Assembly: GCA_046328715.1 (NCBI GenBank)
Contig: JAXLWB010000058.1
Coordinates: 1-63,479, forward strand
Source: JAXLWB01 sp046328715
GTDB taxonomy: Bacteria > Chloroflexota > Anaerolineae > Caldilineales > Caldilineaceae
Direction: 5' to 3'
DNA: 63,479 nucleotides
The notes under the pieces are model-generated. The model was given only the letters and a program-made list of their open reading frames with translations, made no database searches and was not told the DNA's origin. Made by a program: the position numbers and the translations under genes. Shown here piece by piece: positions 26,518 through 35,428 of this stretch; positions within the stretch are counted from its first letter, which is position 1; each line of letters opens with the position of its first letter.

Positions 26518-26649
26518 GGCTCAACCGGATTTCACGGGGTTGACAAGTCCTCCGGGAGGTGGCGCTATTCGTTTTTGTAATGACACGAAGCCGTCGCCAC
26601 CTCCCGGAGGACGGATGAAGCGAGTCACCACCTCAGTTCCCGTTGAGCC
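26518..26649. other. Nested hairpin element between transport and catabolic genes
   Basis: An inner perfect 18-bp stem (26547-26564, GTCCTCCGGGAGGTGGCG, with 26595-26612) lies inside an outer 8-bp stem (GGCTCAAC at 26518-26525 with GTTGAGCC at 26642-26649). The arms are GC-rich and no U-run follows. It may be an mRNA-processing or stabilising structure, or a small palindromic mobile element; only one copy is seen here. Confidence 0.6.
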
Positions 26650-26725
26650 AAGTTTCCTTTCTCACTCCGCTGCCTGCGAACTATCTTATCTCGAATCATT
26701 TGTGAAATCATAGTAAGGAAAGACA

Positions 26726-27775
26726 ATGCCACGCCGTTTAGCAATTACTGCCCCCTATCAAGTTGAAGTGATGGATTACGAAGATGGGCCCCTACAGGAT
26801 CACCAAGTGCTGGTTCAGACCGAATGGGCTTCGGGCAAACATGGCACAACCACAGGCATGTTTGATGGACGTACCTTTCAGGGACAAGAATTCGATCAAA
26901 CGATGCGGATCTTTATCGAGAAGGGAGATGACACCCCTGCACCGCGTCCCAGTCGCGAAAAACCCTGGAACAGTGGGACAACAGGTGTAGGTGTGGTGAC
27001 TGCGGTTGGCGCGCAAGTGACACGCTGGAAACCCGGTGACCGTGTCTTTGGCATCATGGACATCCGCGAAACCAATGTCTGCCGGGAGGATCGATTGTGG
27101 ACATTGGGTGAAATTGACCCAACGCTGGCCCTTTGCATTGAACCAGCTTATGTTGCCTTCCACTGTGTGCGCGAATCACAAGTACGTTTTGGCGAAACAG
27201 TGGCAGTGATTGGATTGGGTGTGCTGGGTCTCTTGGCAGTACGCATGGCAATCTTGGCGGGAGCAGAGACGGTGATTGCTGTCGATACGTTGCCCAACCG
27301 CCGCACCCTGGCCTGTAGGCTGGGTGCCGACTGCGCCTTGGATGCGCGCGATGGTGATGTAGCGCGCAAAATCCACGAGTTAACAGGCAATGCTGGCGTA
27401 GATATCGCAATTGAGCTAGCAGGCGTCTATCCTGCACTGCAAACCGCCATTCGCGCAGCGCGAGTGGGAGGCACAGTCTGCTCGGCGGGTTTTTATCAGG
27501 GAGAAGCGAATGGTTTATGGCTAGGGCGAGAGTGGCACCACAATCGACTCAACATGATCGTGCCACATGGCTGTGGCTGGGGGCATCAACCGCGCGACTA
27601 CCCGCGCTGGGACGACAAGCGCGCCTACGATACGATGGCAATGATGATGCACAAGGGCAAACTCACCGCACCAGGCTTAATTTCGCCCATCGTCGCGCTC
27701 GAAGAGGGCAGTGAAGTCTTTCGGCTGATCAAAGAAGCGCCAGATCAGGTGGTGAAGTACGCAGTGAAGTTTTAG
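26726..27775 (+). CDS. Zinc-type medium-chain alcohol/polyol dehydrogenase
   Basis: A 349-residue MDR-superfamily enzyme with GVGVVTAVGAQVTRWKPGDRVFG and the Rossmann signature VIGLGVLGLLAVRMAILAGAETVIAVD (GxGxxG). The usual structural-zinc Cys cluster is not evident, and the catalytic Cys-His-Glu set is altered at the N-terminus (SGKHGTTTG in place of CGSD). It should oxidise a sugar, polyol or related alcohol with NAD(P)+. It stands first in the catabolic part of the operon, 13 bp before the isomerase-like gene. Confidence 0.85.
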   Translation: MPRRLAITAPYQVEVMDYEDGPLQDHQVLVQTEWASGKHGTTTGMFDGRTFQGQEFDQTMRIFIEKGDDTPAPRPSREKPWNSGTTGVGVVTAVGAQVTRWKPGDRVFGIMDIRETNVCREDRLWTLGEIDPTLALCIEPAYVAFHCVRESQVRFGETVAVIGLGVLGLLAVRMAILAGAETVIAVDTLPNRRTLACRLGADCALDARDGDVARKIHELTGNAGVDIAIELAGVYPALQTAIRAARVGGTVCSAGFYQGEANGLWLGREWHHNRLNMIVPHGCGWGHQPRDYPRWDDKRAYDTMAMMMHKGKLTAPGLISPIVALEEGSEVFRLIKEAPDQVVKYAVKF

Positions 27776-27787
27776 TGAGATAAACAT

Positions 27788-28567
27788 ATGCGAATCAAAC
27801 AATCTATCTGTTATCCACTTTTTACGCCCCCAGGAATGGACCTAGAGGCAGTTTGCAAACATGCGGCGGAGATCGGTTATGCGGCGATTGAATTGTGGGC
27901 TCGCCCGCCGGAATTTGAGGTAGTCATGGCTGTAGCAAAGAAGTACAAGCTCGCTGTCGCCAGTATGAATGGACATTTTTCACTACCCGACGGATTGAAT
28001 AAACGCAGCAACCACGACCGTATCGAAGCGGAACTTAGGGTCTCTATCGATCTCGCGGCCCAACATGGCATTCCTGGGTTGATCTGTTTCAGCGGTAATC
28101 GTCAACCGCATCAAAGTGAGATCGAAGCGATTGAAGCTTGTGCCGATGGCCTGCGCCGGGTTGCACCTTATGCTGAAGAGAAAGGCATCAATCTCAATAT
28201 CGAATTGCTCAATTCCAAGGTCGATCACCCTGGCTATCAATGCGATCATACGGCTTGGGGCGTAGCCATCTGCGAAAAAGTCAATAGCCCACGCGTCAAG
28301 CTACTCTACGATATCTACCATATGGCGATCATGGAAGGTGACATCATCCGCACCATCCGCGATAATATCAAGTGGATCGGACACTTCCATACTGCGGGCA
28401 ATCCTGGTCGTCGCGATCTGGATAATGATCAAGAACTCAATTACACAGGTATCTGTCGAGCAATCGCCGCTACAGGCTACAATCTCTACCTGGGACACGA
28501 ATTTAGGCCGAAAGCTGATGCAGTCGAATCAATGCGAACAACCTTTACAATCTGTGATCAGGGATGA
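27788..28567 (+). CDS. TIM-barrel sugar isomerase/epimerase (hydroxypyruvate isomerase-like)
   Basis: A 259-residue AP-endonuclease-2-fold protein. Metal-site segments are visible: NIELLNSK (Glu), LLYDIYHM (Asp/His), IGHFHTAGNPGR (His) and LGHEFRPK (Glu). The family interconverts keto- and aldo-sugars or epimerises ketoses. ATG 27788 follows the dehydrogenase stop after 12 bp, implying that they act in sequence on the same sugar. Confidence 0.85.
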   Translation: MRIKQSICYPLFTPPGMDLEAVCKHAAEIGYAAIELWARPPEFEVVMAVAKKYKLAVASMNGHFSLPDGLNKRSNHDRIEAELRVSIDLAAQHGIPGLICFSGNRQPHQSEIEAIEACADGLRRVAPYAEEKGINLNIELLNSKVDHPGYQCDHTAWGVAICEKVNSPRVKLLYDIYHMAIMEGDIIRTIRDNIKWIGHFHTAGNPGRRDLDNDQELNYTGICRAIAATGYNLYLGHEFRPKADAVESMRTTFTICDQG

Positions 28568-28635
28568 AATAGGATAGATACGCCATTATTTTGATTCCAG
28601 TAGTTTGTCACTTGTATCCCTAGAAAGAAAACAGT

Positions 28636-30135
28636 ATGAACCACATCACCATCAACGCCGACCTCGGCAACCAAACCATCTCGCGCCATATCTATGGCCA
28701 CTTTTCCGAACATCTCGGTCACTGTATCTATGGCGGTTTCTGGGTTGGTGAGGATTCGCCGATTCCCAATACGCGGGGCATTCGCAACGATGTTGTCGCC
28801 GCGCTCAAGGCCATTCAGATTCCTAACCTGCGCTGGCCGGGGGGCTGCTTTGCCGACGAGTATCACTGGATGGATGGTATCGGACCGCGTTCCAAACGTC
28901 CGACCATGATCAATACCCACTGGGGTGGCGTGACCGAGAACAATCACTTTGGCACCCATGAATTTTTCGATCTCTGTGCGCAACTCGGTACTGAACCCTA
29001 CATCTGCGGCAATGTAGGCAGTGGCACGGTACGCGAGATGCAGGAGTGGGTGGAATACATTACCTTTGACGGTGTCAGCCCTATGGCCGATCTGCGCCGT
29101 GAGAATGGACGGGATGAACCGTGGAAGATACGCTTTTGGGGTGTAGGCAATGAGAACTGGGGCTGCGGTGGGAACATGCGACCCGAATATTACGCTGACG
29201 AGTACCGACGCTATGCTACTTATCTGCGCAACTTTGGGGACAATCGCCTTTACAAGATCGCCTGCGGTTCGCACGACAGCAACTACGAATGGACGGAAGT
29301 GCTGATGCGTAACCTAAAAACCCGTAACGGGCGCTTCCTGGCTGATGGCCTTTCCATGCACTATTACACTCTGGGTGCGCCGTGGGATGCCAAGCTCAAT
29401 GCCACCGATTTCGGCGAAGATCAATGGTTCCGCATCATGGCGGCGGCCCAGAAAACCGATGAGTTGGTGACCCACCACAGCCAAATCATGGATCACTATG
29501 ATCCTGAAAAGCAGATCGGCATGATCTTTGACGAGTGGGGCACCTGGTACAATGTCGAAGCAGGCAGCAATCCTGGCTTTCTCTACCAACAGAACACGCT
29601 ACGCGATGCGCTGGTGGCGGCGGTCCATTTGGATATCTTCAATCGTCACTGCGACCGAGTGAAGATGGCCAACATTGCGCAGACCATCAACGTGTTGCAG
29701 GCGCTCATTCTCACCGAGCCGGGAAGCGGACGCATGGTGCTAACACCGACCTATCATGTCTTCGAAATGTATAAGGGGCATCACGATGCGACGTTGTTAC
29801 CTCTCCACCTGCAAACCGAAAGCTACCAGTTTGAGGGAGCATCTATCCCTGCGCTGAGCGCCTCGGCCTCACGCAATGGGGCAGGCAAGATCAATCTGAC
29901 CCTGTCCAATCTCAACCCCAATCAAGCCGCAGAGATCATGGTCGATCTGCGTGGCGTTGAAGCGAAGCAAGTCAATGGGCGTATTCTGACTGATTCGAAG
30001 TTGGACAGTCATAACACCTTTGACCATGCTAACCGTATCCATCCCGTTGCCTTTGACGATGTAAAGTTAACACACAACCTTCTGACTCTCTCTCTTCCCG
30101 CCAAGTCAGTGGTGGCATTGGAAATCGGAAACTGA
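28636..30135 (+). CDS. Alpha-L-arabinofuranosidase, GH51
   Basis: A 499-residue intracellular glycosidase. The acid/base Glu lies in WGVGNENWGCGG and the nucleophile Glu in MIFDEWGTWYN; LRWPGGCFADEYHW is another GH51 hallmark. It releases arabinofuranose from arabino-oligosaccharides or arabinoxylo-oligosaccharides taken up by the upstream importer. The C-terminal third is the beta-sandwich. There is no signal peptide, which fits use of short imported oligosaccharides. ATG 28636 is preceded by AGAAAGAAAA, a weak site. Confidence 0.93.
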   Translation: MNHITINADLGNQTISRHIYGHFSEHLGHCIYGGFWVGEDSPIPNTRGIRNDVVAALKAIQIPNLRWPGGCFADEYHWMDGIGPRSKRPTMINTHWGGVTENNHFGTHEFFDLCAQLGTEPYICGNVGSGTVREMQEWVEYITFDGVSPMADLRRENGRDEPWKIRFWGVGNENWGCGGNMRPEYYADEYRRYATYLRNFGDNRLYKIACGSHDSNYEWTEVLMRNLKTRNGRFLADGLSMHYYTLGAPWDAKLNATDFGEDQWFRIMAAAQKTDELVTHHSQIMDHYDPEKQIGMIFDEWGTWYNVEAGSNPGFLYQQNTLRDALVAAVHLDIFNRHCDRVKMANIAQTINVLQALILTEPGSGRMVLTPTYHVFEMYKGHHDATLLPLHLQTESYQFEGASIPALSASASRNGAGKINLTLSNLNPNQAAEIMVDLRGVEAKQVNGRILTDSKLDSHNTFDHANRIHPVAFDDVKLTHNLLTLSLPAKSVVALEIGN

Positions 30136-30255
30136 GTGATAACGTGAGTTCGGATTTTAGCCCAACTGGGTTACCGTATCCCGCCCCGATGGGGCTAGAT
30201 TGACTTTCGTGTATTTTGTGCATTTCGTGCTTCTTTAGATTGGAAATAGGTCTCT

Positions 30256-31128
30256 ATGAAAATTCTCGTTACAGGTGCCGAGGGGCGGATTGGGCGCAAC
30301 TTGCCGCCGTTGTTGTTGGAAGCCGGCCATGAGGTGCGCACGCTTGACCTGGTTGCGCACAAGGGCAAGGCAGATTGGGAGCATATTCCAGGCGATCTCT
30401 GCGATCCTTTCACAGTGCGCAGAGCGTTACAAGGGGTAGATGCGGTGATTCACGCTGGAGCAGTTCCTTTCGATATTGGCGATTCCACCCATTTGATGCA
30501 GATTAACGTCAATGGCACCTGGAATGTATTGAACGGGGCTATGGAAAGTGGGATTGAGCGTGTGATCTACTTTTCCAGTATCAATGCCCAAGGGAGTGTC
30601 AAAGGTCACTGGCCCTGTGAGTATCTGCCAATTGACGACAACTATCCGCATCATCCGGCTACACCTTACCAGCTCTCCAAACATCTGGGCGAAGAGATGT
30701 GTCGCTCCTTTTCCGAGCGCTGGGGTATGGTGACGCTCTGTATCCGTCCAGTCTGGGTTTGGGATCCAGAGCTACTCGGTTGGTTTCGCGGTGGGGGGAT
30801 GAACGACTTTGATGAGCAGTGGAAAAACGAATATTGGGCCTATGTCGACATGCGCGACCTGTGCGATGCAACCCTGCGCTGTGTCACGTTCAACGACTTT
30901 GCGCCCGGAGCCGTCAAACACGATGCCTTCCTGATCAGCGCCGACGACACTACCTCACTCGTGCCCAGCGAGGAGTTGGTCCAGCGCGCATATCCGACCA
31001 CTCCCTGGCGCAAGGGTGAACGGGCCGAATACTTTGCCAACAATCCTCACCGTTCGCTGATCGATTGTTCCCATGCCAAAACTACTCTCGGTTGGCAACC
31101 GAAGTATAGTTGGAAGGATGAGAAATAA
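30256..31128 (+). CDS. NAD(P)-dependent sugar epimerase/dehydratase (extended SDR)
   Basis: A 290-residue extended short-chain dehydrogenase. The glycine-rich loop is VTGAEGRIGRNL, active-site Ser is in IYFSSINAQG and the catalytic pair in PYQLSKHLGEE (Y-x3-K). The last 160 residues form the substrate domain. It may be a sugar lactone/uronate dehydrogenase-like or nucleotide-sugar enzyme; in this operon an aldose or uronate role is more likely. The stop overlaps the next start by one base. Confidence 0.87.
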   Translation: MKILVTGAEGRIGRNLPPLLLEAGHEVRTLDLVAHKGKADWEHIPGDLCDPFTVRRALQGVDAVIHAGAVPFDIGDSTHLMQINVNGTWNVLNGAMESGIERVIYFSSINAQGSVKGHWPCEYLPIDDNYPHHPATPYQLSKHLGEEMCRSFSERWGMVTLCIRPVWVWDPELLGWFRGGGMNDFDEQWKNEYWAYVDMRDLCDATLRCVTFNDFAPGAVKHDAFLISADDTTSLVPSEELVQRAYPTTPWRKGERAEYFANNPHRSLIDCSHAKTTLGWQPKYSWKDEK

Positions 31129-31991
31129 TGCACACACAACGTTTTCAACTCCGCCAAGACAACGCAGATGTCTACTTCGATCTCTATCTGCTACACAATT
31201 CCGCCGAATTTCAAACTGACCAGAAACGCCCCTTGGTTGTCGTCTGTCCTGGCGGTGGCTACTTTTTCACCTCGGACCGGGAAGCGGAGCCGATTGCGCT
31301 GCGCTTTTTGGCTCATGGCTTTCACACCGTTGTCTTGCGCTATGCGGTCAACACCCTCTTTCCGCAGCCCATGCTCGACCTGGCGCAGACCATTTCGATG
31401 ATCCGGCAACATGCGGACGAATGGCACGTCAATCCAGATCAGATTGCAGTTTGTGGATTTTCAGCTGGCGGACATCTGGCCTCGGCGATGGGTGTCTTCT
31501 GGGACAAACCATTTCTCTACGAGCCCTTGGGCGTTTCAGCCGAGCAGATCAAGCCGAATGCGCTGATCCTGGGTTATCCAGTGATCGATCTGCGGCTGGT
31601 TTCCCGATCTCAAGAGGAATTGAATGCTGATGGCGAACCGCTCGACGTTGCAGCACTCATTCATGAGAAGATCTTTGGTACGACCTCCCCGTCTCAGGAT
31701 CAGATTGAACGCTACCGCACCGACCTACACGTCTCGCAGACGACGCCACCGACCTTTCTCTGGCACACCGCCGACGACGAACTGGTTCCATCCAAGAATT
31801 CGTTGCTCTTCGCCACAGCCCTAGCTGAACAAGGCGTACCCTACGAGATTCATATTTTTGATCGCGGTGTCCACGGCTTAGCCCTGGCCGACGAAGTAAC
31901 CGAAGCACGTGACCGTTTTATCAATCCACACAGTCAGATCTGGGTAGAACTTGCTATCAAATGGTTGAAACGGCAACATCAACCCACATAA
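31128..31991 (+). CDS. Alpha/beta hydrolase, acetyl-xylan-esterase-like (BD-FAE type)
   Basis: A 287-residue esterase. The oxyanion segment VVVCPGGGYFFTSDREAEP, nucleophile Ser in CGFSAGGHLAS, the acid at LWHTADDELVP and the His in DRGVHGLAL form the triad. Similar enzymes remove acetyl or feruloyl groups from hemicellulose sugars, which fits the neighbouring arabinofuranosidase. No signal peptide, so it acts on imported oligosaccharides. ATG overlaps the preceding TAA (TAATG). Confidence 0.87.
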   Translation: MHTQRFQLRQDNADVYFDLYLLHNSAEFQTDQKRPLVVVCPGGGYFFTSDREAEPIALRFLAHGFHTVVLRYAVNTLFPQPMLDLAQTISMIRQHADEWHVNPDQIAVCGFSAGGHLASAMGVFWDKPFLYEPLGVSAEQIKPNALILGYPVIDLRLVSRSQEELNADGEPLDVAALIHEKIFGTTSPSQDQIERYRTDLHVSQTTPPTFLWHTADDELVPSKNSLLFATALAEQGVPYEIHIFDRGVHGLALADEVTEARDRFINPHSQIWVELAIKWLKRQHQPT

Positions 31992-32070
31992 TACCGATTG
32001 CGGTTGAAAACGCCATGAATTTTCCCTGTAGCTACAGCCAGAATTCGTGGCGTTTCAGAGCACAATCGCT

Positions 32071-33321
32071 ATGACGCTAACACGCACCATGATCGAAAGA
32101 CAGCTTGACCTCAACCACCCCCACTTTATCTTCAATCCCTATCCCCTCCTCAGCGAAATTCGCGAGACGACACCAATTTTTTATGAACCACGCTGGCAGA
32201 AACTCTTCTTCACGCGCTATGAGGACATCGCCTTTCTGCTGCGCGACAAACGGCTGGGGAGATCGATTCTACATCTGCTTTCGCGTGAGGAATTAGGCTG
32301 GCCCCCGCCCGATCCAAAACTGGCTACCTTTGACCGTTTTCAAAGCAAGATCATCCTCGATCGCGAACCGCCCGATCATACCCGGTTGCGCTGTTTGATC
32401 GGCAAGGCATTTACGCCACAACGAGTGGAGGGGTTGCGCAGCAGAATTGAAACCATCGTCAATCAGCTCCTGGATCGAGTCGAATCCAGGCGACAAATGG
32501 ATCTGCTCGCCGATTTTGCCGAGCCGCTGCCGGTCACGGTAATCGCAGAGTTGCTAGGTGTGCCAGAAGCAGAGCGGCACCATCTGCGCCCCTGGTCGGC
32601 GGCAATTGTCAAGTTATACGAAGTGACTCACTGCGAAGAGCAAGCAAAAGCGGCAGTACAAGCAGTCAACGAGTTCTCGGATCTCCTGCGCAACCTGGCA
32701 GAAGAACGGCGCTGTCGGCCTCAAGATGACCTCATCACGGCAATGGTGCAAGCCGAGGAGCAGGGCGACCGGTTGAGCGAGGATGAGTTGATTGCTAATT
32801 CCATCCTATTGCTCAATGCTGGTCACGAAGCGAGCGTCAACGGCACGACAGGTGGATTGTTGGCACTGTTTCGCCATCCCGACCAGCTTGCATTGCTCAA
32901 AAAGAGTGCGGCCAATTGCCAATCTCCCATCTTTAAAACCGCCATTGACGAACTATTGCGCTTCGATACACCAGTGCCACTCTTCATGCGTTGGGTGCTA
33001 CACGACTTTGAGTATCAAGGCATTTCGCTCAAACGGGGCACGGAGGTGGCACTGCTTTATGCCGCTGGCAACCGTGATCCTCGTCGTTTTGTCCATGCCG
33101 ACGAGTTGGATGTACAGCGGATCGATAATCCCCATCTTACCTTTGGGCTAGGAATTCATTTTTGCCTGGGTGCACCGCTCGCCCGGCTAGAGATGCAAAT
33201 TGCCGTTGAGACTCTGCTGCGCCGCTTGCCCGATTTGCATCTTGCGATTCCCGAACAGAACGTCGAATACAATGCAGGTTTTGTCATTCGTGGCTTAAAG
33301 TCGTTGCCAGTGGCCTGGTAA
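32071..33321 (+). CDS. Cytochrome P450
   Basis: A 416-residue soluble bacterial P450. The heme thiolate is Cys365 in FGLGIHFCLGAPLAR, the I-helix reads LNAGHEASVNGTTG, and the K-helix ExxR is in IDELLRFDTP. It would mono-oxygenate an unknown substrate with a separate ferredoxin system, which is not encoded here. The start MTLTRTM at 32071 fits family N-termini better than the frame start at 32047. It follows the sugar operon by 80 bp, but no functional link is visible. Confidence 0.93.
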   Translation: MTLTRTMIERQLDLNHPHFIFNPYPLLSEIRETTPIFYEPRWQKLFFTRYEDIAFLLRDKRLGRSILHLLSREELGWPPPDPKLATFDRFQSKIILDREPPDHTRLRCLIGKAFTPQRVEGLRSRIETIVNQLLDRVESRRQMDLLADFAEPLPVTVIAELLGVPEAERHHLRPWSAAIVKLYEVTHCEEQAKAAVQAVNEFSDLLRNLAEERRCRPQDDLITAMVQAEEQGDRLSEDELIANSILLLNAGHEASVNGTTGGLLALFRHPDQLALLKKSAANCQSPIFKTAIDELLRFDTPVPLFMRWVLHDFEYQGISLKRGTEVALLYAAGNRDPRRFVHADELDVQRIDNPHLTFGLGIHFCLGAPLARLEMQIAVETLLRRLPDLHLAIPEQNVEYNAGFVIRGLKSLPVAW

Positions 33322-33377
33322 GAAACAACTGCTCACTTCGCCCAACCGACGTGGCAAAGTATTGTGCAAATCACTGT

Positions 33378-33406
33378 TTGGCAGCACAGATAATAGCCGC
33401 TATAAT
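33378..33406 (+). promoter_or_regulatory. Predicted sigma-70-type promoter of the amidohydrolase gene
   Basis: A -35 box TTGGCA (33378-33383), a 17-bp spacer and a perfect -10 box TATAAT (33401-33406), 41 bp before the start codon. Confidence 0.65.
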
Positions 33407-33447
33407 GTTTCGGTCTTATTCATCGATAGCTCAAGTCCACATCATTC

Positions 33448-34764
33448 ATGACAACACTTGTCCTGCGCAATGCGACTGTCTTACCCCTAGATCGCCAGGA
33501 GCGTCTGCTCGATCCTGGGGCAATTGTAGTGCGCAACGGCATCATTGAGGCGGTCGTGGATGGCGACGCCCCGGACGGTGATGTCACACTCGACATGAGC
33601 GGGCGACTGATCATGCCTGGCTTGGTCAATGCCCACACCCATACGCCGATGGTCCTGTTCCGTGGACTCTCCGAAGGGCATTCGTTGCTAACCCTCGAAG
33701 GCTGGTACAACACGATCCGAGTTTGGGAAGAGGTAATGGATGGTGAGATGGTGCCACCCGCCGTAGCTGTTTCCTGCGCCGAAATGATCCGCACCGGTAC
33801 CACCTGTTTTGCCGACCAATATTTCTATATGGATCGCATCGTGCCAGTGGTGCGCCAGTCGGGGATGCGGGCGACGTTGGCCTACGGAGTAGTCGAGTTG
33901 GGCGACGAACAGGCACGCAACCTTGCCATGCGTGAGACGGAAACGTTTCTACAATCCTTGGCAGGCGATGAACGGATTCAAGGCTGGATTGGTCCACATG
34001 CCTTCTTTGTCGATAACACGCCAGAAACCATTGCCCTTGAGTTGGCCCTTGCCGACCGCTACGACACTGGCATGCACATTCATCTCTCTACAACAGGCGA
34101 GGAAGATACCCATTGTTTCGCCCACTATGGACGCAGCGCTGTTCAGCAGATGAAAAAATTGGGCATTCTCGAACTGCCCTTGATGGCAGCTCACTGTCTC
34201 ACGATTCCGCCAGAAGATTTCGAAACTTTGGCGGCGCACGACTTCACCGCCGTGATTGCAGCTTCGGCATGTATGCGCGCAGGGGCTACGGCGGCACCCC
34301 TACGGGCCATGCGTGATGCAGGAATTCGCACTGCGTTGGGCACCGACAATGTCGCCAACAATAACAGCTACGATCTCTTCAATGAAATGGAGACGCTTGG
34401 CAAGTTGATGTCCTTCCGTGAAGGCCAGCCTGGCGCAGTGGCGGCACGAGAAATTGTCGAGATGGCAACCCTCGGCGGTGCTAGGGCTCTGGGTCTAGAG
34501 GAGAAGATCGGGTCACTCGAAGTCGGCAAGTCAGCCGATCTGATCACGCTGGATCTCGACAATATTGGCTGGGGTCCGCGTGCAGGGCAGGATCTCTACA
34601 CCGCCCTGGTCTACGCCATCAACGGCCTGGCTGTACAAGACGTCATGGTCGAAGGCGATTGGCTGCTGCGCGATACAAAGTGGACCACGCTGGATTACAA
34701 GTCCGAGCGACGCAAACTCGAAGCTGCCCATCGTGAATTACGTAGCCGACGGCAGAACCATTAA
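33448..34764 (+). CDS. Amidohydrolase, S-adenosylhomocysteine/methylthioadenosine/adenosine deaminase-like
   Basis: A 438-residue metal-dependent deaminase. Zinc ligands are visible as NAHTHTPM (His-x-His), the His in MHIHLSTTGEED, the His in MAAHCLTIP and the Asp in ALGTDNVANNN, in the order typical of MTA/SAH deaminases and TrzN/AtzB-type enzymes. It likely deaminates an adenine nucleoside or related heterocycle. It leads a gene set that also encodes a nucleoside importer, so salvage of imported purine nucleosides is the simplest reading. Confidence 0.87.
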   Translation: MTTLVLRNATVLPLDRQERLLDPGAIVVRNGIIEAVVDGDAPDGDVTLDMSGRLIMPGLVNAHTHTPMVLFRGLSEGHSLLTLEGWYNTIRVWEEVMDGEMVPPAVAVSCAEMIRTGTTCFADQYFYMDRIVPVVRQSGMRATLAYGVVELGDEQARNLAMRETETFLQSLAGDERIQGWIGPHAFFVDNTPETIALELALADRYDTGMHIHLSTTGEEDTHCFAHYGRSAVQQMKKLGILELPLMAAHCLTIPPEDFETLAAHDFTAVIAASACMRAGATAAPLRAMRDAGIRTALGTDNVANNNSYDLFNEMETLGKLMSFREGQPGAVAAREIVEMATLGGARALGLEEKIGSLEVGKSADLITLDLDNIGWGPRAGQDLYTALVYAINGLAVQDVMVEGDWLLRDTKWTTLDYKSERRKLEAAHRELRSRRQNH

Positions 34765-34795
34765 CCATTCGCTGTTAATCATTGGAAACTTACTC

Positions 34796-35365
34796 ATGAC
34801 ATCTGATCCTTGGGTCAATGTACGTACCCGTCACGACTTTCCCGCAGACGAGGTGATTTCGGCCCTGCAGAAAGAAATTCGCCGCGGCAACGTTGAAAAT
34901 GCCGCCTTACTTGCCTATGAGATGTTCACCACCAGCGCCGAGTTGGAGGCTAAGTTGTGGACGCGCTTGGTTGTCATCTCGGTCGAGGATGTTGGCTTGG
35001 GCGATCGCAATCTGCCGATCCTGATCAAAACGCTCTACGATATGGCCCAATTTTTCGACCGTGCCGCCTTCCCGCCCGATCGGGGACTCTTTGCGATCCA
35101 CGCTGTACGCCTGCTGGCGACGAGTCCGAAAGATCGTTCAAGCGACGAAATGTACAACTGGATTCGTATGAGCGTCGAGGAGAATGGCCTGCGTCCAGTG
35201 ATTCCTGACTACGCGATTGATATGCACACTGCCCGTGGTCAAGCGTTAGGGCGTGATGTCACTCATTTCCTGGAAGTCGGTTCCCAAGTCGTTCCAGAGT
35301 TGGAAGGGCGAGAACAGACGTACAGAGAACGAGTCTTAGCGCTACTTCAACAAAAAGACAGATAA
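34796..35365 (+). CDS. Stand-alone MgsA/RarA C-terminal-like protein
   Basis: A 189-residue protein. The segment LEAKLWTRLVVISVEDVGLGDRNLP resembles the C-terminal helical domain of the AAA+ recombination factor MgsA/RarA (the R-R-L-x-I-x-x-x-EDIGLAD pattern), followed by LLATSPKDRSSDEMYNW corresponding to the LA-x-x-PKSN region. No ATPase domain is present. The start at 34796 is inferred from the beginning of family-like sequence; the open frame extends upstream inside the amidohydrolase gene. Its place between a deaminase and a nucleoside importer is unexplained. Confidence 0.65.
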   Translation: MTSDPWVNVRTRHDFPADEVISALQKEIRRGNVENAALLAYEMFTTSAELEAKLWTRLVVISVEDVGLGDRNLPILIKTLYDMAQFFDRAAFPPDRGLFAIHAVRLLATSPKDRSSDEMYNWIRMSVEENGLRPVIPDYAIDMHTARGQALGRDVTHFLEVGSQVVPELEGREQTYRERVLALLQQKDR

Positions 35366-35366
35366 A

Positions 35367-35396
35367 TTGTTAGGTCTTTTCACGATTTTCTATAAA
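35367..35396 (+). promoter_or_regulatory. Possible promoter before the nucleoside-binding lipoprotein
   Basis: TTGTTA (35367-35372), an 18-bp spacer and TATAAA (35391-35396), right after the preceding stop codon and 33 bp before the next start. It could give the importer its own transcript. Confidence 0.4.
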
Positions 35397-35428
35397 TTCA
35401 TTCTCATCTAACACAAAGGAGAAAACTG

